A DNA stretch of 64,000 nt, from the NCBI RefSeq assembly GCF_030408835.1, contig NZ_CP047357.1:2356001-2420000 (forward strand), read 5' to 3'. Positions 47,387-56,186 of this stretch are shown piece by piece. Both the position numbers and the translations under genes were made by a program. Position 1 is the first letter of the stretch, and every line of letters begins with the position of its first letter. Under the pieces are notes generated by a model. The model was not told the origin of the DNA, searched no databases, and was given only the letters and a program-made list of their open reading frames with translations. This DNA comes from Corynebacterium freneyi (GTDB taxonomy: Bacteria; Actinomycetota; Actinomycetes; Mycobacteriales; Mycobacteriaceae).

Positions 47387-48295
47387 ATGAAGCTCAGCGC
47401 GAAGGCCGTTTCGGCCGGGATCTTGTCGACCGTCCTGCTCGTGGCGGGCTGTTCCTCCGATTCGCTTGACGACGACGCGCCGGCGACGTCTGCGGCCGGG
47501 TCGTCGGGTGCGGCGGAATCGGCGGCCGGCGGGGGCTACGGCGCGAACGGGGCGGATGCCATCGCCGCGATTCCCCGTTTGAACATCGAGGTCGTCGCCG
47601 AGCATCCCTTCGACGACGGGGCCTTCACGCAGGGGCTGGAGATCGACGACGACGGGTCGTTGCTGATCGGCACCGGGCAGTACGGAGAGTCGGCGATCTG
47701 GCGGGTGCGCGACTGGCGCGCCGGGTCCCCGGCGGAGGATCGCCGCGACCTGCCCCGGGAGTTCTTCGGCGAGGGCATCACCCGCTCCGGCGACCGCGTG
47801 TGGCAGTTGACGTGGAAGAAGGGCGTCGCCTTCGCCCGCGATGCGGTGACGTTGGAGGAAACCGGCCGCGTCGAGTACTCCGGCGAGGGATGGGGCCTGT
47901 GCGATCAGGGCGATCGGCTGGTGATGTCCGACGGTTCGCACACCCTGACCTTCCGCGACCCGGAGACCTTCGAGGAGACCGGGAGCGTCGACGTCGTCGT
48001 CGGCGACGTCCTCGTCGACCAGCTCAACGAGCTCGAATGCGTCGACGGCCCGGATGGCCCGGAGGTGTGGGCGAACCGGTGGATGACCAACGACATCGTC
48101 CGCATCGACCCGGACACCGGCGAGGTCACCGGTTTCGCCGACGCCACCACGCTCGTCGAGTCGCTGTCGCCGGAGGCCCGCGACCGCGCGGACGTGTTCA
48201 ACGGCATCGCGAATGTCCCGGGCACCGACCATTTCCTGGTGACCGGAAAGTACTGGCCCACCTTGTTCGAGGTCCGGTTCACGCCGGCCGAATGA
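47387..48295 (+). CDS. Glutaminyl-peptide cyclotransferase family lipoprotein
   Basis: A 302-residue exported protein with a lipoprotein signal (lipobox LVAGC, Cys22) and a Ser/Gly/Ala linker. The rest is a beta-propeller of the plant-type glutaminyl cyclase family, with HPFDDGAFTQGLEI, EFFGEGITRSGDRVWQLTW and GEGWGLCDQGDRLVMSDGS as repeated blades and LNELECVDGPDGPEVWANRW toward the end. Such enzymes convert N-terminal Gln to pyroglutamate. The ATG at 47387 lies seven bases past a TAGGAT -10, predicting a leaderless mRNA. Confidence 0.82.
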   Translation: MKLSAKAVSAGILSTVLLVAGCSSDSLDDDAPATSAAGSSGAAESAAGGGYGANGADAIAAIPRLNIEVVAEHPFDDGAFTQGLEIDDDGSLLIGTGQYGESAIWRVRDWRAGSPAEDRRDLPREFFGEGITRSGDRVWQLTWKKGVAFARDAVTLEETGRVEYSGEGWGLCDQGDRLVMSDGSHTLTFRDPETFEETGSVDVVVGDVLVDQLNELECVDGPDGPEVWANRWMTNDIVRIDPDTGEVTGFADATTLVESLSPEARDRADVFNGIANVPGTDHFLVTGKYWPTLFEVRFTPAE

Positions 48296-48365
48296 TCGCC
48301 GTTAGACTGACCTGCGGTTCGGGCGTCCGACGACGCCCGGCGACGACGAGCGGAGGAGCGTGCCC

Positions 48366-48902
48366 GTGGCGACCCTGGCGAACAAGAAGACGTGGCGGAT
48401 CATCGGCGTGATCGTCGCCGTCGCGCTGATCATCACGGGCCTGGTCCTGGTCCTCGACCGCGCCAACGACGGCACCGTGGAGGATCCGGCGGCGCTGACC
48501 ATGACGGTGCGCCTCGGCGACGAGGAGATCGAGGTTCTCCCCTACCGCATCTGCAACATGTTCGAAGAGGGCGAGGGCGCCTGCACCACCGACGACGACG
48601 CCACCGCGCACGTGTCCATCGAACCGGAGGAGGTCGCGGAGATCGAGGTCGCCGACGAGGTGGCCTCCGTGACGTGGGCGGTGCAGCGCTTCTACGTCGA
48701 CGAGGCCGTGAACTCGGCGGACCGGAAGGAGCCGGGCGAGGCGAAGACGGAATCCGTCGCGGGTTCGGCCTCGGTCAACGGCGAGCGCGTCCCGCTGGGC
48801 GTCATCGAGGTCTCCACGACCGTCATCGGCCACGACGACGCCGGCGAAGAGGTGCCGTACGGCATCACCTGGTCCGTGGCCAACGACGCCGACGGCGAGT
48901 AA
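48366..48902 (+). CDS. DUF2771 family membrane-anchored protein
   Basis: A 178-residue protein with a single N-terminal membrane helix (WRIIGVIVAVALIITGLVLV, about 9-30) that may be an uncleaved anchor, then an extracytoplasmic domain of the corynebacterial DUF2771 type, with one Cys pair (ICNMFEEGEGAC). Function unknown. The GTG at 48366 has GGAGG nine bases upstream; a GTG six bases earlier is too close to it. It follows the cyclase gene by 70 bp on the same strand. Confidence 0.75.
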   Translation: MATLANKKTWRIIGVIVAVALIITGLVLVLDRANDGTVEDPAALTMTVRLGDEEIEVLPYRICNMFEEGEGACTTDDDATAHVSIEPEEVAEIEVADEVASVTWAVQRFYVDEAVNSADRKEPGEAKTESVAGSASVNGERVPLGVIEVSTTVIGHDDAGEEVPYGITWSVANDADGE

Positions 48903-48989
48903 CCGCCCCGCGCGCCTCTCTTACCCCGTCACCGCGGCTGCATCGGCCCCGCAGCCGGGCCTGTCCTCCGGCCGCACCCGCGCCGGGGA

Positions 48990-49397
48990 TCAGTGATCGA
49001 GTTCGCGTGCGACGGCGCGCAGCACCTCGGCCATCTGGTGGCCGTCCTTGCGGTCCGGGTATCGGCCGGCGCGCAGGTCACGCTGAACGGTGGATTCCAG
49101 CATCGAGATCATGTCGGAGATCATGCCGTTGAGGTCCGCCGGCGAGTGCCGCTTGGCCTGGCGGCGTCCCCCGCTTCCCCGGCCGACGCGGGGAGCCTCC
49201 TCCAGGACCGTGATGTGCAGCGCCTGGGGCCCCGGGCGTCCGTCGGCGTAGTCGTATTCGATGCGCTGGCCCTTGAACAGCTCGTCGACTCCCTCGGGCA
49301 GCACGGCACGACCGACGTAGACGTCCTCCCCGCCGGGGTTGGACACGAAGCCGAAGCCGCGATCCTTGTCGTACCACTTGACCTTGCCGATGGGCAC
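48990..49397 (-). CDS. cspB: Cold-shock domain protein with C-terminal extension
   Basis: A 135-residue protein: an N-terminal cold-shock domain (GKVKWYDKDRGFGFVS, with RNP1-like GFGFV and RNP2-like DVYVG, about 4-68) followed by a basic linker and a helical tail (SPADLNGMISDMISMLESTVQ). C. glutamicum CspB has the same layout. It binds single-stranded RNA/DNA. The GTG at 49397 is chosen by homology and an AAAGG site eight bases upstream; a GTG at 49406 is too close to it. A perfect TATAAT about 130 bases upstream predicts a long 5' leader. Confidence 0.9.
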   Translation of the reverse strand: MPIGKVKWYDKDRGFGFVSNPGGEDVYVGRAVLPEGVDELFKGQRIEYDYADGRPGPQALHITVLEEAPRVGRGSGGRRQAKRHSPADLNGMISDMISMLESTVQRDLRAGRYPDRKDGHQMAEVLRAVARELDH

Positions 49398-49407
49398 CGG
49401 GGCCACC

Positions 49408-49493
49408 TTTCTCTCGTCGCCGTTCGTCTCGTTGCCGTTTCTCTCGTTGCCGTCGGCGAAAAACGGCGGTCATCGTTCGTCGGCGTTCGTCGG
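49408..49493. repeat. Short repeats in the cspB leader
   Basis: TTTCTCTCGT(C/T)GCCGT-like units recur about three times between 49408 and 49454, and CGTTCGTCGG occurs twice in tandem at 49474-49493. They fall within the predicted untranslated leader of cspB. Confidence 0.6.
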
Positions 49494-49527
49494 CGGGCAG
49501 GAGCGCCCGTCCGCGATGAAACAACCG

Positions 49528-49533
49528 ATTATA
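49528..49533 (-). promoter_or_regulatory. cspB promoter -10 (TATAAT)
   Basis: A perfect TATAAT on the minus strand, with a weak TTCGGG -35 about 18 bp upstream. Transcription would start near 49521, giving a leader of about 125 bases. Confidence 0.65.
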
Positions 49534-49574
49534 GCCGACGCCACTCAAACGCCCGAAGATCACGGCACCATAAC

Positions 49575-49588
49575 GTGACCTTGGTCAC
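49575..49588. promoter_or_regulatory. GlxR/CRP-type palindrome
   Basis: GTGACC-TT-GGTCAC is a perfect inverted repeat. With flanks it reads cGTGA-N6-TCACa, one base from the GlxR consensus TGTGA-N6-TCACA. It lies upstream of both cspB (minus) and rpf (plus). Confidence 0.6.
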
Positions 49589-49814
49589 ATTTTTAGACAT
49601 TCACACCCGCCCCACGCCCACCATTACGCCACCTGAACAGCGGCAACGTCGTAAAGCAGCCGTTCTTCGGCAAAACCTCCGACGACACCCGCCGCCCCGA
49701 CTAACGTGACTATTCCGTTACCAACGGCTACCGTACGCACACGACGCACCACGGCCCCTCCGCCGCCCCTCGCCCAACCCCGTCCGGGACGGCACCACGG
49801 AGACCCGCGGCAAG

Positions 49815-50676
<862 letters not shown>

Positions 50677-50728
50677 GGTCCCGGGCCGAGCCAGGCGACG
50701 ACCGTCGCCACCGCGGCACCGCCGCACG

Positions 50729-50765
50729 AAAAACCGCCTCCCGGCTCAGCCGGAGGCGGTTTTTT
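50729..50765 (+). terminator. Terminator of rpf
   Basis: AAACCGCCTCC (50731-50741) pairs with GGAGGCGGTTT (50752-50762), followed by TTT. The 3' half is duplicated just downstream. Confidence 0.85.
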
Positions 50766-50802
50766 CATGGGCGCTGCCGGAGGCGGTTTCCTCATGGGCG
50801 GT
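50749..50802. repeat. 27-bp tandem duplication of the rpf terminator arm
   Basis: 50749-50775 and 50776-50802 are near-identical (GCCGGAGGCGGTTT...TCATGGGCG), differing mainly at a few bases in the T run. Confidence 0.8.
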
Positions 50803-50937
50803 TGGTCGACCCTGCATGTCGACACCGTCCGTCGTCTCCCCCTTGCCCCGGCGCCCGCGGGCACGACGAATGCCCGATGGTCCCGGTTCATCCCGTGGAC
50901 CATCGGGCGCGGGCCGCGGCGGGTGCGGCCGTCGTCG

Positions 50938-51135
50938 CTACTTGTTCTTGTTGATGACGGTGGTGGGGTGGACGTAATTCAGGGTCTCCACCGGAACCGG
51001 GAAAGTGGTCTCGCCGTAGGGGGAATCGGCGCCGGCGTAGCGGCCCACGAACTCGGTGACGGCGTGCTCGCCCGGGGCGAGGTCCTGCGGCCAGCCCGGA
51101 TCAACGTACTGGTTCTTCTTCTGAACGTTAGCCAT
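50938..51135 (-). CDS. Small conserved protein, 65 aa, unknown function
   Basis: A 65-residue protein, MANVQKKNQYVDPGWPQDL, then PGEHAVTEFVGRYAGAD, ending with ETLNYVHPTTVINKNK. No signal or membrane segment and no family recognised. ATG codons at 51135 and 51141 are both possible; the ribosome site is weak. It diverges from the helicase-associated gene. The real-gene call rests on a protein-like composition and a start divergent from a known gene, so confidence is moderate. Confidence 0.6.
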   Translation of the reverse strand: MANVQKKNQYVDPGWPQDLAPGEHAVTEFVGRYAGADSPYGETTFPVPVETLNYVHPTTVINKNK

Positions 51136-51199
51136 GCTCATCATCATCTCAGAAACGGCGACGCCAGTCACCTTTCCCGGGGCTAATGTGGGAGCCGAG

Positions 51200-53605
51200 A
51201 TGACCCACGCCACCCCCTTTCCCCCGTTTCGCCGTTGGCTCGCGGCCCGTTCCGACGGGTTCCTCGCCGAGCTGCTGCGCCGGCGCCCCGATGCGCTGTC
51301 TCCCCCGCCGCGTTCCTCCGATGCGCTGGCGGGCCGTTTGCAGCTGCGTTCGTCGGTGCAGCGCGCGCTGGCCGACGTCGACGCGCTCGGACTCGGGCTC
51401 CTCGAAGCCGCCGTCGATCTCGGCGGAGACGTCGAACCGGTGGCCGCGGCGGCGGTCATCGACGAGCTTAGGGACGGTCTGGCCGCGGTCGGCGTGCCGG
51501 CGCGGCAGCGGCCGACGATCGCCCACGCCCGCGAGGCGCTCGACGAGTTGCGGCAATCGGCGCTCATCCACGGCGACGGGCCCGGCGGGTCGGGGGCGTT
51601 TTCGGGCAAGTCGACGCGCAAGTCCTCCGGCGAGTGGGAGGATCACCTGCTCGTCGCCGACGAGGTCGTCGCGGCGTTGCCGGCCAGCTGGCGGCTCATC
51701 CCCCGGCCCGGAGAGCCAACGACGGCGGAGATGCGCGCGGCGCTGTCTGCCACCGACGAACGCCAGCGCAAGCTGTTGGACACGCTCGCCGACGCCGGTG
51801 GCCTGGGCACCACCCGGGACGCCGCGGAAGACGCCGACCCGTCGCTGCCGGTGCCGCGTCTCATCGCGGCGGGCCTGCTCGAGCGCATGGACGATTCCAC
51901 CGTGCGGTTGCCCGGCCGGGTCCGGGCCCTGATGCGCGGGTCCGTACTCCCGGATGGTCCGCCCGCCCTGCGTCCCGGTCCCGCCGAGTCCGTGGAGCTG
52001 CGCGACGCCGACGGTGTTGCCGCGGGGGCGGCGCTGGAGCTGCTGCGTTCGGTGCGGGCACTGCTGGAGCTGCTCGGCGATCGCGCGGCGCCGACGTTGA
52101 AGGACGGCACCATCGGGGTGCGCGAGCACCGGCGGCTCGTCGAGGCGCTGGGCGTCGGCGACCTGGAGTTGGCGCGCATCGTCGCCATGGCGTCGGCGGC
52201 GGGGCTCATCCACGTGGGCACGCCGCGGCCCCTGCCCGAGGATGATTCGGGCGGCGATTACCTCGCGCCGACGGCCGTCGCCGATTCCTTCCTGGAGGAG
52301 ACCGCGGCCCGGCGGTGGGCGCGTCTGATCACCGGGTGGCTCGCCTCGGAGGAGGCGCCGTGGCTGATCGGTGCGGAGGGTCCGACGGGCAAGCCGCTGG
52401 CGCTGTTGTCCCCCGATGCCCGGCGCGCCGGGTCCCCGGAGCTGCGCATGCGGGTGCTGCGGCTGCTGTGCGACGGCACCGAGCCCGGTTTCGGCATTCC
52501 GGACGTCCGCGCCCGTTTCCTGGCGCGGGCCCCGATCGCGTCCTCGCACTGCCCGGATGAGGTGCTCGAACAGATCCTCGCCGAATTCGCGGTGCTGGGT
52601 CTGGCGGTGCCGGCCGGCGGCGGCGCCGGGTCGGCCATCGGGGCGGGGGCGTCGAGCGCGGGTCGCGCCGCGGCGGGTGATCTCGGAGAGCTTCACGACG
52701 ACGGCGATCTGGCCGACGCCCTGGCCTCGTCGCTGCCGGCGCCGGCGACGCGGTTCATCGTGCAGGCCGACCTGACGATCCTCGTGCCGGGGCCCGCGGA
52801 AGGGGCGTTTTTGGAAACGCTCGAATCGTTCACGGATCTCGAATCCTCCGGGGTGGCCAGCGTCCACCGCATGTCGGAGGAGTCGGTGCGCCGCGCCCTG
52901 GACACTGGGACGTCGGCGGCGGATCTGCACGCGTTCCTGTCCGACAGCAGTCTCGGCGAGGTGCCGCAGTCGGTGACGTACCTCATCGACGACGTTGCCC
53001 GTCGGCATGGCCGGTTGCGCGGGGGTCCCGCCGCGGCGTACCTGCGTTGCGAGGATCCGGCGCTGCTCGCGCGGGTTCTCGCCGATCCCGTGGCCGAACG
53101 GTTGGGGCTGCGCCGCCTCGCGGAGACCGTCGCCATCGCACAGGTCGATCCGGCGACGATGATCGGGGCGCTGCGCGATGCGGGGTTGTCCGCCATCGCC
53201 GAGGACCCGTTGGGCGCGGCGCTGGATCTGCGGCCCGAGCGGTTCCGGGTACCCGAGGCTCCGCGCCGCCCCGCCGCCCCGACGCGTGCCGACGACGGCC
53301 GGATCAGCCAGGCGCTGCAGTCCATCCAGGCCGGGGATCGTGCCGCCGACACCGGCGGAGGCACCCGCATCGACATGGACGACGATCCCGCCACGGGGGC
53401 GGCCGCCCAGGCGCTGCTCCACCGTGCCGCGCGGTCGGGCCTGGACGTGACCATCGGTTTCGTCGACCGCAACGGCCGCGCCGGTCGTCGCCGGGTCCGC
53501 CCGGTGACGGTGTCGGGCGGGCAGGTCGACGCCGTGGACCCGGCGACGGGACAGGTGCTGCGTTTTCTGCTGCACCGTGTGACGGAAGTCGTCCTCGACG
53601 CGTGA
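51200..53605 (+). CDS. Helicase-associated (XPB/Ssl2-like) protein
   Basis: An 801-residue protein resembling M. tuberculosis Rv0862c, next to the XPB helicase as there. Mostly helical winged-helix-like modules; the C-terminal quarter has an Ssl2-like region (RFIVQADLTILVPGPAEGAF, then LIDDVARRHGRLRGG and AAYLRCEDPALLARVL). No Walker motifs, so it is not itself an ATPase. It probably assists the XPB helicase in DNA repair or transcription; that is inference from the conserved pairing. GGAG precedes the ATG at 51200. Confidence 0.82.
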   Translation: MTHATPFPPFRRWLAARSDGFLAELLRRRPDALSPPPRSSDALAGRLQLRSSVQRALADVDALGLGLLEAAVDLGGDVEPVAAAAVIDELRDGLAAVGVPARQRPTIAHAREALDELRQSALIHGDGPGGSGAFSGKSTRKSSGEWEDHLLVADEVVAALPASWRLIPRPGEPTTAEMRAALSATDERQRKLLDTLADAGGLGTTRDAAEDADPSLPVPRLIAAGLLERMDDSTVRLPGRVRALMRGSVLPDGPPALRPGPAESVELRDADGVAAGAALELLRSVRALLELLGDRAAPTLKDGTIGVREHRRLVEALGVGDLELARIVAMASAAGLIHVGTPRPLPEDDSGGDYLAPTAVADSFLEETAARRWARLITGWLASEEAPWLIGAEGPTGKPLALLSPDARRAGSPELRMRVLRLLCDGTEPGFGIPDVRARFLARAPIASSHCPDEVLEQILAEFAVLGLAVPAGGGAGSAIGAGASSAGRAAAGDLGELHDDGDLADALASSLPAPATRFIVQADLTILVPGPAEGAFLETLESFTDLESSGVASVHRMSEESVRRALDTGTSAADLHAFLSDSSLGEVPQSVTYLIDDVARRHGRLRGGPAAAYLRCEDPALLARVLADPVAERLGLRRLAETVAIAQVDPATMIGALRDAGLSAIAEDPLGAALDLRPERFRVPEAPRRPAAPTRADDGRISQALQSIQAGDRAADTGGGTRIDMDDDPATGAAAQALLHRAARSGLDVTIGFVDRNGRAGRRRVRPVTVSGGQVDAVDPATGQVLRFLLHRVTEVVLDA

Positions 53606-53708
53606 CCCGAACGGGGTCATAATGGGGTTTTGGCGCGTTTCGGCCCGCGCGGCCGTCGGCGCGCACTCCGACCGAGCATCCCCCAACCGGAAGCAGTGGT
53701 GATTCCCC

Positions 53709-55385
53709 GTGTCCTTCGGCGACGGTCCCCTCATCGTCCAGTCCGATAAGACGGTCCTCCTCGAGATCGACCACGACGACGCCGATGCCGCCCGCGCGGC
53801 GCTGGCGCCCTTCGCCGAGTTGGAGCGGGCCCCGGAACACATCCACACCTACCGCATCACGCCGTTGGCGCTGTGGAACGCGCGTGCGGCGGGCCATGAC
53901 GCGGAGCAGGTCGTCGATGTTCTGGAGAAGTATTCGCGGTTCCCGGTGCCGCAGGCGCTGCTCATCGACGTCGCGGAGACGATGGACCGCTACGGTCGTC
54001 TGACGTTGTCGAAGCACCCGGCCCATGGCCTGGTGCTGGAGTCGTCGGATCCGGCGGTGTTGGCGGAGATCACGCGCCACAAGAAGATCCGTCCGATGCT
54101 CGGCGTGGAGATCGACGCGGACACGTGGACGGTGCACCCCTCCGAGCGCGGCCGCATCAAGCAGGAGCTGCTCAAGGTCGGATGGCCGGCGGGCGACACG
54201 GCGGGCTACGTCGACGGCGAGGCCCACGACATCGAGTGGGTGGGCGAGCACGTGGACTGGGATCTGCGCGATTACCAGCGGCATGCGGCCGATTCCTTCC
54301 GTGAGGGCGGCTCGGGCGTCGTCGTGTTGCCGTGCGGTGCCGGCAAGACCATCGTCGGTGCGGCCGCGATGGTGGATGCCAAGCGCACGACGTTGATTCT
54401 GGTGACCAACACCGTCGCGGGGCGTCAGTGGCGCGATGAGCTGCTGCGCCGCACGTCGCTGACGGAGGATGAGATCGGCGAGTACTCGGGCGAGCGCAAG
54501 GAGATCCGCCCGGTGACGATCGCGACGTATCAGGTGGTCACCCGCAAGACGAAGGGCGAGTTCCGTGCCCTGGAATTGTTCGATTCGCGCGATTGGGGCC
54601 TGATCATCTACGACGAGGTGCATCTGTTGCCGGCGCCGGTGTTCCGCATGAGCGCGGATCTGCAGTCGCGCCGTCGCCTCGGGCTGACGGCGACGTTGGT
54701 CCGCGAGGACGGGCGCGAGGGCGACGTGTTCAGTTTGATCGGCCCGAAGCGTTACGACGCCCCGTGGAAGGACATCGAGGCCCAGGGGTGGATCGCGCCG
54801 GCGGAGTGCATCGAGGTCCGCGTGACCCTCACGGAGTCGGAGCGGATGGTGTACGCGACCGCGGAGGCGGCCGATCGTTACCGGCTGGCGGCCACCTCAC
54901 CGACGAAGATTCCGGTCGTCGAGAAGCTGCTGGAAAGCCATCCCGGTGAGCCGGCCCTGGTCATCGGCGCCTACCTGGATCAGCTCGAGGAGTTGGGGCG
55001 GGCCCTCGACGCGCCGGTCATCGACGGCAAGACGTCGAACAAGCGGAGGGAGGAGCTTTTCGACGCTTTCCGCGCCGGGGAGCTGACCACCCTCGTCGTG
55101 TCGAAGGTGGCGAATTTCTCCATCGACCTGTCCGAGGCGGCCGTCGCCGTGCAGGTGTCGGGCACGTTCGGGTCGCGGCAGGAGGAGGCGCAGCGCCTGG
55201 GTCGTCTGTTGCGTCCGAAGTCCGATGGCGGCGGTGCGATCTTCTATTCCGTCGTCGCCCGCGACACCCTCGACACCGAGTACGCCGCCCACCGGCAGCG
55301 TTTCCTCGCCGAGCAGGGGTACGCCTACCGCATCGTCGACGCGGACGAACTGCTCGGCCCTTCCCTGCCCGGCGATACCCTGTAA
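53709..55385 (+). CDS. XPB-type DNA repair helicase
   Basis: A 558-residue superfamily 2 helicase orthologous to M. tuberculosis Ercc3/XPB. Walker A CGAGKT at 209-214, DEVH box at 302-305, LGLTATLV (motif III) followed by the XPB-specific RED motif at 332-334, then the second RecA domain with RLGRLLRPKSDGGGA (motif VI). The N-terminal 170 residues are the damage-recognition-like domain. It unwinds DNA 3' to 5'. A CATAAT hexamer at 53618-53623 may be its own -10, though co-transcription with the upstream gene is likely. The start is a GTG with a weak ribosome site. Confidence 0.93.
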   Translation: MSFGDGPLIVQSDKTVLLEIDHDDADAARAALAPFAELERAPEHIHTYRITPLALWNARAAGHDAEQVVDVLEKYSRFPVPQALLIDVAETMDRYGRLTLSKHPAHGLVLESSDPAVLAEITRHKKIRPMLGVEIDADTWTVHPSERGRIKQELLKVGWPAGDTAGYVDGEAHDIEWVGEHVDWDLRDYQRHAADSFREGGSGVVVLPCGAGKTIVGAAAMVDAKRTTLILVTNTVAGRQWRDELLRRTSLTEDEIGEYSGERKEIRPVTIATYQVVTRKTKGEFRALELFDSRDWGLIIYDEVHLLPAPVFRMSADLQSRRRLGLTATLVREDGREGDVFSLIGPKRYDAPWKDIEAQGWIAPAECIEVRVTLTESERMVYATAEAADRYRLAATSPTKIPVVEKLLESHPGEPALVIGAYLDQLEELGRALDAPVIDGKTSNKRREELFDAFRAGELTTLVVSKVANFSIDLSEAAVAVQVSGTFGSRQEEAQRLGRLLRPKSDGGGAIFYSVVARDTLDTEYAAHRQRFLAEQGYAYRIVDADELLGPSLPGDTL

Positions 55386-55471
55386 TCGACGTAGTCGTCG
55401 TAATCGTCGCGGCACCGGTTGCCGCGGCGGGCCCGAATATCCCGCCCCGAACCCCCGGAGAGGAACATCCG

Positions 55472-56107
55472 ATGAGCTTCGACTTCACCGTCGACGAAGC
55501 CCACAACGCCGCCAACAACGAATACTTCCGCGACGGCAAGCGCCTGCGCCTGTCCGCCGCGATCATGGCCGTGCTGCTGTGGGTCGGCGGCGGGCTGGCG
55601 CTGTGGATGCTGGGCGCGTCCGGGGTCGGGCTGTTCCTGGGCATCCTGTCCATCACCTTCGGCACCATGTGCGCGTGGGTGGCGGTGACCCTGCCCGGCA
55701 CGACCGGCACGCCGCAGGACCTGTACGATACGTGGCCGTTGGCCCCGGCCATGATCGCCGAAGTCGACCCGCGCACCATGACGCTCATGGCGCTGGTGGA
55801 CACCGCCTCCGAGGAAGGCGCCGAGCCCCGCCGTGCCCTGGTGTTGCGCACCGTGTCGAAGGTGTCGGGCACTCCCCGCACCGTCGGAGCGCGCGTGCCC
55901 TCGGTGGCCGTGGGCGGCAAGCACCGCCGCGGCCGCGATCATTGGGACCAGATCACGCCGGTGCCCATCGCCTGGGCGACGCCGTCGTCGCGCATCCGAC
56001 GCGACGCCGAACGTTCCATCCCCGAAGGCGACTGGCAGTTGTTGCGCGACAACCTCGACCGCGTCGCCGACGTCCGCGCCACCAAGTTCGACCTGCTGGT
56101 GCTCTGA
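55472..56107 (+). CDS. DUF3239-like membrane protein
   Basis: A 211-residue protein with two adjacent membrane helices (about 30-50 and 55-75: AAIMAVLLWVGGGLALWMLG and VGLFLGILSITFGTMCAWVA) and a soluble C-terminal domain with AEVDPRTMTLMALVDTA and WQLLRDNLDRVADV. It resembles corynebacterial proteins annotated DUF3239, function unknown. A clear GGAGAGGAA site precedes the ATG. A 14-bp tandem duplication covers its stop codon. Confidence 0.75.
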   Translation: MSFDFTVDEAHNAANNEYFRDGKRLRLSAAIMAVLLWVGGGLALWMLGASGVGLFLGILSITFGTMCAWVAVTLPGTTGTPQDLYDTWPLAPAMIAEVDPRTMTLMALVDTASEEGAEPRRALVLRTVSKVSGTPRTVGARVPSVAVGGKHRRGRDHWDQITPVPIAWATPSSRIRRDAERSIPEGDWQLLRDNLDRVADVRATKFDLLVL

Positions 56108-56129
56108 CCGCGGGACTCTGACCGCGGGA
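56102..56129. repeat. Perfect 14-bp tandem duplication over a stop codon
   Basis: CTCTGACCGCGGGA occurs at 56102-56115 and 56116-56129; the first TGA is the stop of the DUF3239-like gene. Confidence 0.9.
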
Positions 56130-56186
56130 CTTCGGAACTCGGCGCCCCTGGAGTTCAGCGGCGTCGGACCTCAGCGACGCCAGAAT

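Noticed and set aside
51149..53848. 899-codon minus-strand open frame across the helicase-associated gene
   Set aside because: Arg-rich shadow; the plus strand has the conserved protein with a ribosome site.
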